In this document: positions 20,827 through 34,151 of the stretch, one piece after another | Layout: each line of letters begins with the position of its first letter | Numbering within the stretch: the first letter of the stretch is position 1 | Translations under genes and position numbers: made by a program | Notes under the pieces: model-generated | The model's input: the letters and a program-made list of their open reading frames with translations, nothing else | What the model was told of the DNA's origin: nothing | The model's database searches: none | Assembly (NCBI RefSeq): GCF_958979055.1 | Contig: NC_084894.1 | Coordinates: 873,001 to 937,000, forward strand | DNA length: 64,000 nucleotides | Source: Alnus glutinosa | Lineage: Eukaryota; Streptophyta; Magnoliopsida; Fagales; Betulaceae | Reading direction: 5' to 3'

Positions 20827-23800
20827 TTTTTTTTTGAGACAAATATCAAAACCTCCTTAGTTCTTTCTTGGGTATCTTGTCCTTAGAGGAAGATAGAGGA
20901 AAAGAAGGGTGGCTTTCTGTTTTCTGTTGTTGCTGATGAGAAACAGGGGAAAGCTAAAAAATTTATGAGAGGGAAGTGAAGAACGATTTGGGGGGTGGGG
21001 GGGATTTAAGATGGGAGAATTGGCTTGAAATTCCAAGGCTTAAGGCCAGGATTCTAAGGTGGGCTTTAAAGTTTGAACTTTGGAATTCTGACTTGGGGAA
21101 TAAGATTTGCAGCAATTGACCTATGACTCCTAGTATCCTACGGAATGAATGAGCTGGCACCCTGTTTGGCTGTTTCTAGAAACCCCCACCAAAAAATAAA
21201 ACTTTGATTCCACTAATCCATTATCCAAATTATTGGTCAATTGACAACATTGTCCCTCATGTTTTGTTGGTAAAGAATAAATTAATATTTTTTTTCTCTC
21301 TCTAAATTTAAGTTTTGTTGTCCATCTGGCTCTTATAATTTCAGATTGTTGTGAATGTAGTTTTATCTTCCAAGTTCCAACTCCATTAACCAAGCATACT
21401 AAATGTCACAAAAAAAAAAAAAAAAAAAAAGCATACTAAATGTCACATGGGTACATGATATGTTTGTTATTTGTTATGGGAAGTATTTTTTATTTTTAGT
21501 TTTAAAAAAGCGATATTACTTAAAAGTGTTTTGTATTTTGAATTGTTTGTTAATATTTTACTCTTGAAAACATAAAATAAAAGAATTTTTGTGTTTTGAG
21601 AAATGTTTTGTGTTTTAAGTTGCTTGTTAATATATTTGACTCGTGCAAAAAAATAAAGTCGTTTATTTTAAATGAAAAATAAAATAAAAACAACTATGTT
21701 TTAAAAATCTTATGGTAATGTTGATCTTGATCTATATCTTATCAAACGTTGTTTTCATGTTAGGAGAATCTAGTACTCCATGATTGAAATTTGAGGACGG
21801 TCCCTGCTCCATTCCTCTACCCCTAAAGGAGAAAAAGAAAAAGAACAGAGTGAAATCAAATTGCAGTCCAAACCCCATTTCTAGAGCTTCAATCCAAGAC
21901 CAGAAGTTGGAATTCTATTGAATGGGACTTGGAAAGTTGGAAGGTCACTGCTCCTAGGCACTAGGGAGCTATGAGCTCTACCCCAACCAAAGTGCCCATT
22001 TTGGGGGACAACTGGAAGACAGGGGATCTCAGTTGTCATCCGTGCTACTTCCTCTTTAGAGTTGTGAAATGGAGTTTTCTGTTGAAGGAAAAATGTTCTA
22101 CACCTTATGAAATAATGGTATATTTTTTAAAATAGTAAATCTCATTTATAATTGACACATCATTTAAAATAAAAAATAAATTAATAAGTTTACATAGCAC
22201 TTGTTTCTGTTCAAACATGGGCATTTTGTTCGAGCAAGGTCTACCTGTCCGACATGTCGGAGCAAGTTGCTTTGGCGAGAGCTTCTTTTTCACAACCCTC
22301 TTACAATTTTTTCAGTCATTTTTCTTTGTGTAGGAGATTGTGGGGGGATTCAAATTAATGCAGTCTTCTTTTTTTCACAAACTTTTCATCAAAACGACAT
22401 TATTTTAATGTTACAGTACGCGATCTGACATCATTTAATTACTGGGAATTGAATAAAAATATGGTGACAATAAATTGTTTAAGTCGGAATTATAAGAATC
22501 AAATTGACAACAAATCCAAATCTAACACCGAAATACATTTGTTTTTTGTTCTCAAGTTATAGATATCGACAAACAACTCAAAACAAAAGACATTTTTTAA
22601 AACACAAAAATAGTTTTCAATCAAATTACGTATTAAAAAAAAAAAAACCTTAAAATATATTAAAAAAAAAACATAAAATATTGAAGATAAGTAGGTTGCT
22701 CTGTTTTCTTTTAGTCAAATTGGAGGGGACCAGTCAGGTGTTTCATGCAAAGTTTTATGATTTGGTCATCCCTATCCAAAACGCTTCCAATTCAAGTGAA
22801 GATTGAATTCTAACCACATGCAACTTTCCTCATCAATATTTTGCTGCAGCAGCCTCTTTAAAACGGTGTTGTTTTCACTTTCGTTGACAAAAAGTGAATG
22901 TTCTAGAGCTCAGTTTTTATCATTGACCAAAAAGACAATAATAATAATGGATGTGCAGAGGAAATTTCTTCTTCTCTCAATTTCTCTTAACTTCTGAACC
23001 CACTAAATTACAACTTCCTCGATCTTTATTATCTTTTCCAACTACCAACATTTTTAAGGTTGCTTCTTCTAGAGCTCCCACTTGATTTTGCCATTGCTTA
23101 AAAAGATACATAATATTAAAAATCAATAGCATTGAATCATTAAAAATTGATATTAATATTATGGGACAACTTCACAAGAGGGTATCGAATTATACGCGTT
23201 TTAGACGGAAGCTTACGGAACTAGAAAACATTTTAAATTGGAGTAATCAAGTTTTAAAACCTCTCACTTAAGGATATTCCGTTAGGATTGGCTGTTAAAT
23301 CCTGATGAAACCCCCCTCACGTGCGAGACACGTGATTTACTTAACCTAAACTACCCATTATGCCCCTTCATTACTTGTCAGACGATGATTTATTTATCTT
23401 TTCCAAACACCAAATTTATGGTTGATTGACGTGTGGGTAGCATGCATTAGCAAACATAATTATCAAGTTTCTTGCTTCACTCAAGCAAACTAAAGCTAAG
23501 TTAATTAGCACTGATACTTACTTCACGTAGGAAAAAGAAAAGGAGAAGAAATAACTTTGGTTTTCGTTTTCAATCGTATAGAATGAAAATGACTTGTTTA
23601 TATATAGGAAAAAATAAATTTATTCTATTGGTTTTTAAATCTGAATTTTAACTTTTTTATGTCAAATACAATATAGGAAAAAATAAAGGAGAAGACATGA
23701 CAATGGGGGCTTCCTTTTTTTTTTTTTTTTAATCCAAGGGTATTTTAGTCTTATAGAATGAAAATGACTTTTTTTTTTTTTATGTCAAATACTTGGATAT

Positions 23801-24414
23801 TCTTTCTCATGGTGCTCTCCGATTGCGATGACGACGGCGCCGTTTTAGGACCTACAAATTGAGGCACAAAATCTGAATATTCTCATGGTGTTCTTGATGG
23901 AAATAATTAAAAGTAATTAGTATTAAAACAACATTTTAAGGCTCTATTCATTGTCCCAAATGGGTCATGATTTTTGAACGCCCAGTTTCATTGTTTTTCT
24001 CGATTCCCCATCATTAAACATAACATCCACATGTTTTTCTCTTTTCCATACATGTTTTGATTCTTGCACGACATTTCCTCCACAAAATGGTCAAACTCAT
24101 ACGGTTTTCTTGTGCTTCGAGATCTTTAATTATCTTCACGAAATTTCCTAATCAATTTCAGGTAATAAGCGTGAAAGAGTTCGAATACGTTTCGACTTTT
24201 GAGCACCCGTCTCTATGTTTGGGCACGTAGATTTTATAAGAATTTTTTCTTGAATTTCTAGCAATTTTGGTTCATGACAACAAATTGTTGGAGATTCGGA
24301 TTTCATCACCTCACATTTGGAAGGAATTTGTAAAAAACAAATAAAAAGAAGAGAGAGGGAGAGAGATAGATAGATACAGAAAATGATGAAAACAAAATCG
24401 ATTTTAAATTCAGG

Positions 24415-24453
<39 letters not shown>

Positions 24454-25764
24454 TTAATTTCTTGAAAATAGAGTTTTTTTTTTTTTTTTTAGTTTTAATC
24501 CCACATAAAAATTTCTTCTGTTTATGAGCTCATGCTTGATTGGCCTCATTAATAAGAAAAATGGATATAGATTGAGTGCTTATGAATGTGGTGACGTTAT
24601 TGATTGATTGAGATGCTGAGGGTGTTAGACAAATACAATATGATTATTATTAAAAGATGCATCTAAAGATTAACAACTCGATTGAAGGATTGTTTGTTGT
24701 TAATGTGCATTAATGAACATATCACTTTAAAATATATATATATATATGAAAAGAAATGAATGGTAAATTGGGAGGGAAGCAGTCACTCCCAATATAGGGG
24801 TACGATCAACTCACAATTAAAGAGTGGGACTCGCTCGGCCATCCCCCACAAAGGAGTGGCTTGCGCGGCCATCTCTTTTGCTTGGGGTGGCCGTGCGAGC
24901 CTCTCATCTATTGAAGGTGTTCTCGAAAGGTGGAAATCACTTCTATTTACTTGGGGTTACAGCGTGAATCACCTATTTGCAATTAGATAGCCGCCAAGCC
25001 ACCTTTTTGTTAAGGATGACCGTGTGAGCCGGCACTCAGTTGAGGGTGGCTCGTGCATCCCTATGCTAGGGGTGCCCGCTTCCTAGGTGTTTTGAAATGC
25101 TAAAATGATATTTCCTATTTTCAATGAAAGATAAATAAGACCATTAAAACTGTCGGATTATTCTTAAATTCTCATTTTCGTTCTCCGAAAACATAATCGA
25201 AGTAGAACAGGGCCGAAATATAGCATAAACTATTTCAGGAAGCAGCCAATCACTTAGCCCTTAGGTCAGAAGTTGTTATCTTAATATTAGTATTCCTTGC
25301 CGATCAAGTTTGACTAATCAATTGGTGTATAGATTAATTCATTCTTCGATATCATCGATGTCACATTAAGCCCATGATGAACCTACACTTGGATTTAGGT
25401 CAGCGCTGACGTCTGCCAACCTTGACAGAACATGTATTTGAAAAAAATAAATAAAAAGAAATGAATTAAGCAATATATATATATATATATCTTGCTTCTC
25501 AAACTTTCCATCGATATGCTATGATTTTAAGCGTCACCGTGTATGTAATATATGACGTTAATTAATTAATGATCTTTAGAAAAGTTTAACAAGATTCGTC
25601 TTGATTTTATTATTTTTTTTTTTAAGAAAAAAAAAATTCATTGGGTTGCTTAAAGGCTGATAATTCATAGTATTAAATGGTTCGAAATTTATCTCAACAA
25701 CAAACTTTTAATTTCATCGCGCTTTGATCGGTGCCAAATAATCTCTTCTTAATATGGATCAACC
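20827..25764. other. Gene-poor intergenic region
   Basis: It contains the 5' flank of DUF716 copy 2, several A/T homopolymers and (TA)n runs at about 24,420-24,451 and 25,470-25,490. Near 23,160-23,390 is a fragment resembling one arm of a foldback element (ACACGTGATTT, TATGCCCC). Around 24,790-25,080 is a GC-richer stretch of GGTGGCC-type words like the cores of the elements at 38.9 and 40.85 kb. No gene is recognised. Confidence 0.55.
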
Positions 25765-25985
25765 TATAGGGACGGAGTTGATATGTTTATGTTAAAGTAT
25801 TCATTAAATATATTATTTCTTATCAGTTTAAACTTTTTAGATAAATAATAATTTAATACGTATTGTATTAGAGCATGAAAGTATTAACTTTTGGGTTCAA
25901 ACTTCTTTTATAAGTGAGACCCAATACATTAAATATTTCAGCTGATAAGAAATAGTAAATTTAATCATTTAATCAATTAAAAAAA
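25765..25985. repeat. Interspersed repeat with tRNA-box-like words
   Basis: The words TTAAAGTATTCATTAAAT, TTCTTATCAGTTTAAACTTT, ATTAGAGCATGAAAGTAT and GGGTTCAAAC occur in order. The copy at 43,363 reads TATCAGAGCATG and GGGCTCAAAC. This pattern resembles a very common plant repeat with tRNA-like GGTATCAGAGC and GGTTCGAA words, possibly SINE- or small LTR-element-derived. Degraded pieces lie at about 13,160-13,420 and 27,675-27,755. Confidence 0.45.
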
Positions 25986-28900
25986 AAAAAAGTTTTATCG
26001 AAAAGAAGGCCGGTAGTAAAATATAAATGAAATATCAAATCTAATTTTTAACTCTCTCTCTCTCTCTCTATATATATATACATACATATATATATAAAGT
26101 CTCTTTTTTTTTTTTCAGCTTTTTAAACTTTGAGAGTTAAAATTGAAAATAGAAGCATCAGAGATTAACCTGAGCTGTTTCTCCCTCGCCCACCTTCTTG
26201 TTGACAAGTATAGCTGATTTGAAATAAGAAGGTCAGAGGGAAAGGCATTTGGTCCAAAAACCCCAAAAGTCAATCTTTGAAAGTTTTGACTTCTCCTCTA
26301 ATCAAGCTTTTCTAACCATGACAGTAGGTGGACTTTGTGATCAAATCAATTTTTAAGAAGCACAATAAAATAAGATGAAGTTTACTTCTAAATTAGGTTT
26401 AATTTTTTCTTTTCTTTAATTCAATATGTTAAACTCATATGTGTTCAAAATAAATGTGATTATTGCATGTATTTGTAAAAAGGCATATAAAAAAAAAAAA
26501 AAAATACATGCTGTATTAATAAAAATCAATATAAGAATAAAAAAAATTAAAAAAAAAAAATGCATGCGAGAATTACATGTATTTTTGAACTTGTGTCAAC
26601 TTAATAAAGTGGCCGGATTAAAAGAAAACTTTACCACAAAAATATGTGTTGAACTCCTTTCTTTAAGTGAAGGGAAATGATATATAATAAACAATTTGCA
26701 CTAAATTGACAAATAAGTCAAGCTGGTTTGAAGCTATCTTGCAAGAAACTAAATAAAGTTAATGTTTAGTTGAGTAATTTGTAAGATTCATTAAGTAAAA
26801 AAAAAAAAAAACCAATAAACAATTCAAATTCAAAAAATATTTAAAGGGTTATGAAATTATAGATAGATCAGTGATTTCTTTCTAAATTCTATTTTCAATT
26901 TATGGTTGAGTAATTTACTTGCCTATTAAATTAGGAAGAAGAAACTAAGACCCCTTTATCCGGTAAACCGGAACTTATTTAAGAGTTATCGTTATTTATT
27001 TATTTAGGTTTAGTTCGAAGACATAAGAGATACACGTCTCAATTCTAATTATGAGTCTAGTTACAATTAATTAAGACTGACCAAGCTAAACCTAAAATGC
27101 TAGTACACGTATGGTTATGAATAAGCCAAACTAATTAATAAGAAACAATGTAATGTGGGTTTGACGATTTTAATGATAACAATATGTCGGTACGTGCCCG
27201 TTTTAGTTAACTAGAAAAAAATATAGAATACGATTAATATAATCTAAATTGTTAAACCCAAAAAAAAAACCTAATTAAAGAAATCATTTTGAGCCAATGT
27301 GGTGAATATAATACCAGCAGTTGGTGAGAGAATATGACAGCTAGGTAAGATTAAAAATAAAAGAGTTAAAAATAAACAACTCTTTATAAGCTAAATGTTT
27401 TGGATATGACGTGGCATTAGGTCAGAAAAGTTAATGAAATGAGGATAAATGGAGTGATTTATTAACGAATTAAACCTTAATTAAAGATTGATTTGATTAG
27501 TTTTGTACTCCGAAAAATGGTTTGATAAAAGGTCAAACCTATTTTTTAAAGCATAAAAGCTTCCTAAAACCCTCGCACTCTCTGGTGATCATCTCATTCC
27601 TTCAAATCCAGATATTCGGCTTTGTTTTCCATAATGTTTTTGTGACGAAACAATTTCAACATTCTTTTTTACATATTAATTCACCATTTATTTAAAAGTT
27701 TAAGTTAATAAAATATGATGAATTTAATCATTTAATTAATACCTTAATATTTTTTTTTTTTGAGGTATGTGATTAAACAAAACATGAAATATTTTCATTG
27801 AAAATAAAGATAAACTAAAACGTTAAAGTTTAAATTTGTTGGGAAATCCTACTCCAAGTCGAATTGGGGTAGTAGTTTCAATCCCGGTCTAATAACGCCT
27901 CTTTGAAGAATTTAGTCAACAATTCAATTCTCAGCTGAATGTAGATAGAACTCCCAACCAAATCAAACTCCAATTACTCCAATCTAATTCAGTTTGACTC
28001 CATCTCTTTGTTTATAAATAAACCCATACCTAAGTATAAACGATAAATTAATTATTTTTGTGCATTAAACATACTTTTTTTCTCAAAATCAAAACAATAC
28101 CCTGAAAGATCTCTGTAATATCATACGAGGGTAGGTCTTCGTTCATTTAAAATAAACTAGCGGGGATTGAATGAGGCCTTCTAGATACCCAGAAATCTAC
28201 TTTTTTGTGTTGTTGTTTGACTTGTAGATCATGCAATTATGCCTTCCCAACCCATTTCTTTATTTACAGCCGTAGTTTGAAGAAGGTACAAAGTACCAGA
28301 AGATTAGACCTAAACCCATCAACTTTTCTGCCAAGAAATATTTAAGAGTGTCCCAAAAGGTTTGAAAACCTGGCGGGCATGACAAATTTGACGGCGGAAA
28401 ATGGAACAAATTTATCTTCTTGTTTATTCCATGGTACAAGAGATCACATGATGACACGTACCAATGGAATTTCTAACTCAACGGGAAAGTGTTTGGCCTT
28501 TGACTCGGACCTTCTTCTTCTTCTTCTTCTACAGGTAAGCCCGGATCAAATAGATCTGGTCAATGGACTAGACCCAATAGGTCAAAGGACAAAGTAAATG
28601 GGTCTAAGGCCCAATACAAGAGATTTAGCCCAATGCCGAAGAAAGAGGCAGCAGTCCAAAACTCGCGGTGAGAGGTGGACTAGTCCACCTTGATACAACA
28701 AAGATAGATTTGTGTATCAATTATGAAGAGTCGAATGGAACCCTGGAATTGTTGCATTTCAAACTTGACCACAAAGTTACAACTCATTCGATCTCATATT
28801 CGACGCGTTGCGTTATATCCTATACTCGATGTGCTGATAGCTTTGATACCAAATAATACAAACTTCAGATAAAACTTACTCTTGAAAATCGGCTTGCAAG

Positions 28901-30258
28901 CCGAAAGTGCCTAAGAATTTATATACACATGATTAAAATTGCACTTAAAGATGAACCTATGGGGGGCTGCGTGGTCTCCATCAAGTAATTGATTAATTGT
29001 GTGTATAGAAAAGCTAAGGGGGAAAAAAAAAAAGAGGAAAAAGAACATAAACATAAAACTATTAAAAAGTACATTTGGTCTTGCGATTCCGCATACCAAA
29101 TGTGCGTTTTTAAAAAAAATCACAAAAAATACCCTGTTTGAGAATGTGTTTAAAGACAGAAAAATTCATGTTTTGAAACCACAAGCAAGGTGATACATTT
29201 TTAAAAGTGCTAGATTTTAAAAGCTTATATGTGATTTTATAAAACGCTTAACTGGATTTTTAAAAATCGTGTTTCCATTAAATAAATTTTGAAATATTAT
29301 TTAAACGATACGTTTTGAAACTGCTAACTAGTCGATGAAATAATATTAAAAGAACTTTGAGAGCCTCAAACAATTCACAACCTCAGAAGATAAATGGTCC
29401 CATGGGCCTAATAACTAAGAACCTTAACTGGGCCAAAATTGGAATCAGGCCTTGATGGGCTAGAAGTAAAGCTTTTGATGAACCTAGAGTAAAATGAAAT
29501 ATACTTAAGAATAAACGAGTATTTCCGAAAGTGTTTATTTTTTTTTGAAAGTATTAATTGGTTTAAGTAGTAAATTCCTCTTTTAAATATTTATTAGGAT
29601 TGGAAGTCTATGAGAATTAAGGAAGAAGGGTACCATTAACTATACAACTTATTATAGGCTTGAATGAGCCGCCCATGATCTCCTTCCCCCCCTTTTCCAA
29701 AAGAGAATGATTGATTACCTTTATAAGTTGAGATGTAAAAGCTTGCCTTTAAAAAAAAAAAAAGAAAAAAGAATCATTAAGGATTAAGAAAATGAAAAAT
29801 GATTGATGTACTACAAATTTTACTACATCGAATTCTAATCGAGAGGAATAGATTGACTTATGCAATTGATTCTTTTAACACATTATCTTCCTTAATTCTT
29901 TCTTTTTTTCTTTTCATTTTCTCTTATTTTTATTCTCCTTTTTTTTCTTTTCTTTTGTTCAATCAATAAAGTGTATATATGTGTGTTTAAACCCACGTAC
30001 AACATCCACTCCATTTCATAATTAATAACTTAAATTTCGAGTGATTTTGGTTTTTTTTTTTACATGTCCACACAAAAGGGGAGGGAAAATTCGAACTAGT
30101 GACCTCCACTTCAAAAGGCGTAGTCCCCAATCGATTAAGCAATTGATAACTAAAAATCATAAAGAAGAGCTGTCTTTGATGTGCTATTTGGCCTGTAGAT
30201 TAAAAAAATAAATGAGAATGACAATCCATACTATTTTTTGTGACATTGGTTCAATATG

Positions 30259-30930
30259 TATGCATTATAGATGACCGTTTAACCTTGGGACTAGAATTGA
30301 GCACAAAATTGGTAGGAAGAGCACAAGACCGGATTTTATGCCTTCGTGTCACAACAGAAGATTGGTCTATTAATGGTTATGAAATTTGCATTGGTTCAAG
30401 GAATGTAGGGGTGGGCAAATTATCCGCCTACCGACTGCTTACCGAACCGAACCGAATCAACATCGACTGCCTACCACCTAATTTCAGTCCGGTAATCTGT
30501 ATAAAATTTTGTTCTGAAAGTCAGTTTGGTAACCGAACCGAACCACATTTATTTCCGACCTATTAACCAAATCGACATAAAACAAAATGACGTCATTTTA
30601 ATAAGAATGAAACGTTTGATTTTTTTTTTTTGTTTTTGTTTTTTTCCCCCATTAAAAAAATCAAAACAACTTCGTTTCATTACCCATATTAACCGAATGT
30701 TAATCGATTCAACCGACTTAACCGACTGCCTATTAACCGACTTATCAATTGAACCGACCGCCTATTAACCGACTTAATTGACTTAACCGAAATGATTCGC
30801 TGACTGCATTCTGACAAAAGTTGGTTAACCAATTTAATCGCCTACCGAACCGATACTCACCCTTAGGAAAGTACGTACAATTTCATGGTAGCACTATCAC
30901 CACCATGAGGGAGGTGCCGATGATCGAGTT
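30259..30930 (+). pseudogene. Dirigent-protein relic split by a hAT-like element
   Basis: The fragment matches the middle of the neighbouring dirigent genes: [20 protein letters not shown], then decayed matches to [20 protein letters not shown] (out of frame, with several stops or frameshifts), then an insertion at 30,406-30,865, then a piece matching the region around AVREMPVIG. The 5' third, including the signal peptide and the FRFYWHD motif, is missing, as in the duplicate at 53.4 kb, so it was truncated before the segmental duplication. Confidence 0.85.
30406..30865. mobile_element. hAT-like element (TAGGGGTGGG family) in the dirigent relic
   Basis: The ends are TAGGGGTGGGCAAATTATCC and, inverted, TAAGGGTGAGTATCGGTTCG. 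The interior is full of CCGACTTAACCGAC-type words. The duplicate at 53,525-53,545 shows the uninterrupted sequence GGTTCAAGGAAAGTACG, so this is an insertion after the segmental duplication. The flanks AAGGAATG and AGGAAAG fit an imperfect 8-bp target duplication. There is no coding capacity. A copy with an exact 8-bp duplication is at 59,118. Confidence 0.85.
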
Positions 30931-31171
30931 ATACGAGTCATCTTGTATAACTTTTTATAGTTAAATGGGTTGCGTCAGGATTGAGAAGTTTGACAAATGC
31001 GTTGTATTTAGGTCGACTCATATAGTCATATACCACGACTTGACACGACATGAACCCTACCCATAAACCCGAATTGCCACCCATATTCATAACCTAGCTA
31101 GCTAGTTAGCCTGGTAATTAAGGTTTTTATATCTAACCATGCATGATTCTATGGTGGAAAGATTACAATGA

Positions 31172-32328
31172 AGAAGGCCAAACTACCTCTCTCTAAACTC
31201 TCCACTTTCTTTCTAAAAACCATTTTCTCTGAAAAAACTAACCGTCTCAAGCTCATGGGTGGAGGGAAGCATAGTGCTTCCCTCCCCTTTTTCCCTTTTC
31301 TCCTTCTCCCTTCTCCTTTCTCCCATCTGCTAACGCTTCTATTGAGGCCTATATCTTGCTGAAACTTGATGTAGCCCTATCCACTTTAACACAGCCAATA
31401 CCAGTCTCCGCCCTATACCTCCACCGTGTTTGTTGTAATTTTTGACTTGGTTGTTGGGTCGAAATCTTTGGATCTAGATCTACGATCCTATGTCAATTTT
31501 TGCTCGACGCGCATCTCTCCAGTGGGTTCGCCGGCATCTTTTGCTTCCACCAATGGCTACCTCGTCGTCATTCGATGTCCCTGCATCGGGGCGTGGCCTG
31601 CAAGCGCCAAGGAGTTTGTCTCCTTCTTCGGCGCGTGGTGGCCACGCCTCACCCTCTACCCTTTCTCTGCCTCGGTTTTAGGTGGTTCAGGGCGATTCCT
31701 TACAATTTATGCTGAAGAGAGGCCTTCTAGTGGTGATGCATGGTCCTCACGTGCCACCACTAGTGGCGCGTGATCTTCACGCACCAGTGGCTCCCAGTCC
31801 CTTCTTTCAATCGGGTTTGTTGTGTTGTTTTTATCTACTTTTTGTTTTAATTACTTGGATTTTTGTGTTCTGTATTTCTGGACTTTTTGTTGTATATTTC
31901 TTCTTTGTGTTTTTTGTAGTCTGTAATGGTGTTTGGATCCTGTATACACATTTGACCACCTTCACTGGTGGCCCAGATTTTAGACATCCATGCCAAGAAT
32001 TAATAGACCTGCATTTTTGGAAGCATTGTTTCCGCGTACTTTCATTCTTAGTATTTATTTTGGGTTACCCAGCCCTAGTTTATTGTATTTTCCTTTTATT
32101 TGTAGCTCCTTTTCATTTATCTAAAAATTAAAATTAAAATTAAAAAAGAAAAAAAAGAAAAAAGAAAAAAGAAAAAAGAAAAAAGAAAAAAGAAAAAAGA
32201 AGTTCTCGATGAAGAAGTTTTCTCACTTCAACAATGGGCTTAGGAAGATGCTTGGAATATATTTCAAAAACGGTATTGAAAAAAAAAAAAAAAAAAAAAA
32301 GAACAAAAAAAGAAGAAGATCTCTAGAT
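31172..32328 (+). mobile_element. Non-autonomous retroelement, copy A
   Basis: The element shares about 1 kb with 53,852-54,890. It starts with CTCTCTCTAAACTCTCC-type leader sequence, has a TTTGTTTTAATTACTTGG core and ends in A-rich repeats (AAAAAAG units near 32,140-32,205, then further A-rich sequence). The flanks are GATTACAATGA (31,161) and GATTACATTGA (32,329), an 11-bp target duplication with one later mismatch. No reverse transcriptase is present. The open frame of 149 codons inside (31,682-32,131) is low-complexity and unrecognised. Confidence 0.7.
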
Positions 32329-32611
32329 GATTACATTGAATAGGATAATATATAGTTGAGCATATTATAAAAATGTAATTAGGAAGAAAATAATTGCACG
32401 CAGTGGAGCTAACTCATGATCATCTCATGCATTCGAGGCAAAAAAGCAAAAAGAGGGGGTCATCCCTTCCTTCCCAAGCCAGCCATCCCACCCTCGATCT
32501 CCAGCTGCCTACCCACGCGTGTTCAACTCCATTGGACAAAGTTAAACAAAATCAAAATTAAAAATGAAAAATAAATATTCTAGATAGATGATGGAGCATT
32601 TTAATACTCAT

Positions 32612-32860
32612 TTGCTCGGATTATGATTTTTTACAATTATTTGTATGAATTTAAAAGAATTCGAGCAGGTGATTGTAAGAGACCACTTATGTGACCCACC
32701 TGACCGAATAAGTGGTTGGACATCTTAATTTTTATTTAGTCAGGTGGGTCTTATAAGTGGTTTTTCATAATTATCTATCTGAATTCTCTTAAATTTGGAT
32801 AAATAATTATAGATGATCATGATCCTGATCATGATCCTGATCCTGCTCGGATTAGGATCT
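32612..32860. mobile_element. Hairpin MITE upstream of dirigent gene 1
   Basis: Inverted arms contain TAAAAGAATTCGAGCAGGTG, ACCACTTATGTGACCCACCT and the reverse, GTCAGGTGGGTCTTATAAGT. It is the same family as 17,463-17,656 but more diverged. The right flank holds a short GATCATGATCCT repeat. It lies about 550 bp upstream of the dirigent start codon. In the duplicate (55,180-55,290) only the left arm survives. Confidence 0.75.
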
Positions 32861-33335
32861 TCTACAATTTGCTTCCCTCCATCGGTCGGCTTTTAGAATT
32901 TCACCCCCAAATTCAAAAGTTAGCAAAATAAGTGTATGATGTATCAACTCCTTTCAATCACTCAATTTCTTTATGATTTTTTGTTAAATAGTTAACCAAA
33001 GAAATGCCCATTATACCCTATAAAATTTTAAAAAGAAAATTACAAATATATCCATTTTTTTTAAGAAATTGAAGATCTCGAAGAAAAAAAAAATCCTAAC
33101 AAAAAGGAGTTAAACTTTTCAACTTTAGAAACTACATTGGGTAAAAATGAAGTTCCTTATAAACCTGTATTTTTACCTATCAAATCTTTTGACTTGTCAT
33201 TGTTCCACAATTAAAAGGTTTACCGAAGTGTTTGCCCAAATGTTTTCAACATCTCGTCATAAAAAGTCCCTTAAGCATAAGACGTGACATAAATAGTGCT
33301 TAAAAAGGCCTGTTTTCACTATTTACCACTCACTT

Positions 33336-33343
33336 TATAAATA
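33336..33343 (+). promoter_or_regulatory. TATA box of dirigent gene 1
   Basis: TATAAATA lies 63 bp before the ATG at 33,399. The same box and spacing are conserved at the paralogues near 55.5 and 57.7 kb. Confidence 0.7.
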
Positions 33344-33398
33344 GGCAACATATGCCCAACTCCAATGCAAGCTTAATTTGTACTCCATTATAGTTCCA

Positions 33399-33980
33399 AT
33401 GGCTAGAATTCTTCCAATCTTGGTCTCCCAACTCCTCCTTTTCTTCTTCATCTCTTCCTTCTCCACAGTTTCGGTCGCTGGAGAAGATGGAGGCTTTTCC
33501 AGAAGCCTAGACCGGAAGCTACTCGGGCTCAAGAAAGAAAAGCTCAGCCACTTCCGCTTCTACTGGCATGACACCATCAGCGGCCGTAATCCGTCTGCTG
33601 TCATGGTCGTGCCACCGGTCTCCAACACATCGACGGGCTTCGGTTTAGTGAACATGATCGATAACCCTTTAACCTTGGGACCAAAGTTGAGCTCAAAGCT
33701 GGTCGGAAGGGCTCAGGGGTTTTATGCCTCTGCCTCGCAACAAGAGCTTGGTCTACTAATGGTTATGAACTTTGCATTTATTGAAGGGAAGTACAATGGT
33801 AGCACTATCTCCGTGCTAGGGAGGAACGCCGTGTTCTCCGCCCTGAGGGAGATGCCGGTGATCGGAGGCAGCGGGCTTTTCCGGTTTGCTAGGGGGTATG
33901 TTCAAGCCAGTACTCATACCTTTGATATCAAGACAAAAGACGCCATCGTTGAGTACAATGTCTATGTGTTGCATTATTGA
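33399..33980 (+). CDS. Dirigent protein, gene 1
   Basis: Single-exon gene of 193 residues. Residues 1 to about 27 form a signal peptide ([20 protein letters not shown], ending near SVAG). The dirigent domain follows, with [53 protein letters not shown] and [20 protein letters not shown], ending [11 protein letters not shown]-glycosylation sequons NTS and NGS are visible. Family members are secreted apoplastic beta-barrel proteins that steer stereoselective coupling of phenoxy radicals, as in lignan formation; this set resembles the DIR22/23-like group, whose substrates are mostly unknown. The ATG lies 56 bp after the TATA box; the in-frame codons upstream contain no ATG. Oddities are DNP for the DDP of its paralogues and TKDAI for TGDAT. 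Confidence 0.95.
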   Translation: MARILPILVSQLLLFFFISSFSTVSVAGEDGGFSRSLDRKLLGLKKEKLSHFRFYWHDTISGRNPSAVMVVPPVSNTSTGFGLVNMIDNPLTLGPKLSSKLVGRAQGFYASASQQELGLLMVMNFAFIEGKYNGSTISVLGRNAVFSALREMPVIGGSGLFRFARGYVQASTHTFDIKTKDAIVEYNVYVLHY

Positions 33981-34098
33981 TGCTCTTGAGTCTTTTTAAT
34001 TAATTAGCTTTAATTTACTCAATTATGCTCTTAATTTCTTGAGTTGATCACTTTTTGAGTATGTTAATTGGCCGACCACTTTTGATTGCTTTAAGCCA

Positions 34099-34104
34099 AT
34101 AAAT
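34099..34104 (+). terminator. Candidate polyadenylation signal, dirigent gene 1
   Basis: AATAAA lies 119 bp after the stop codon, in a T-rich context conserved with the paralogues. It was judged by position only. Confidence 0.4.
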
Positions 34105-34151
34105 GGGGTTGGTTTTATGTTATTTATATTACTTAAGATTAATGTGATATT

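Larger units (their letters stand above)
25765..34140. repeat. Segmental duplication, copy A
   Basis: This stretch is collinear with 43,363-56,290. Examples are GGGACGGAGTTGATATGTTT (25,768 against 43,368), the tract at 28,250-28,870 against 48,324-48,930, the tract at 29,340-30,230 against 49,370-50,190, a dirigent relic (30.3 against 53.4 kb), a retroelement (31.2 against 53.9 kb) and an intact dirigent gene (33.4 against 55.5 kb). Copy A lacks the 3.2 kb holding the dirigent gene at 51.8 kb and lacks at least four insertions present in the other copy. Outside genes the copies differ by many substitutions and small indels, so the duplication is not very recent. Confidence 0.88.

Noticed and set aside
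28260-28457. 65-codon minus-strand frame conserved at 48,334-48,531
   Set aside because: Same reason: it is carried by the duplication and overlaps the opposite-strand frame, with no recognisable domain.
28379-28597. 72-codon frame conserved at 48,453-48,665
   Set aside because: The similarity covers both non-coding flanks equally because of the segmental duplication. The difference lies in a CTT microsatellite. There is no sign of selection on the protein.
31682-32131. 149-codon open frame rich in Phe/Leu/Val
   Set aside because: It lies within a non-autonomous retroelement. The equivalent frame at 54,455 differs in start and reading, and T-rich DNA gives such hydrophobic frames by chance.
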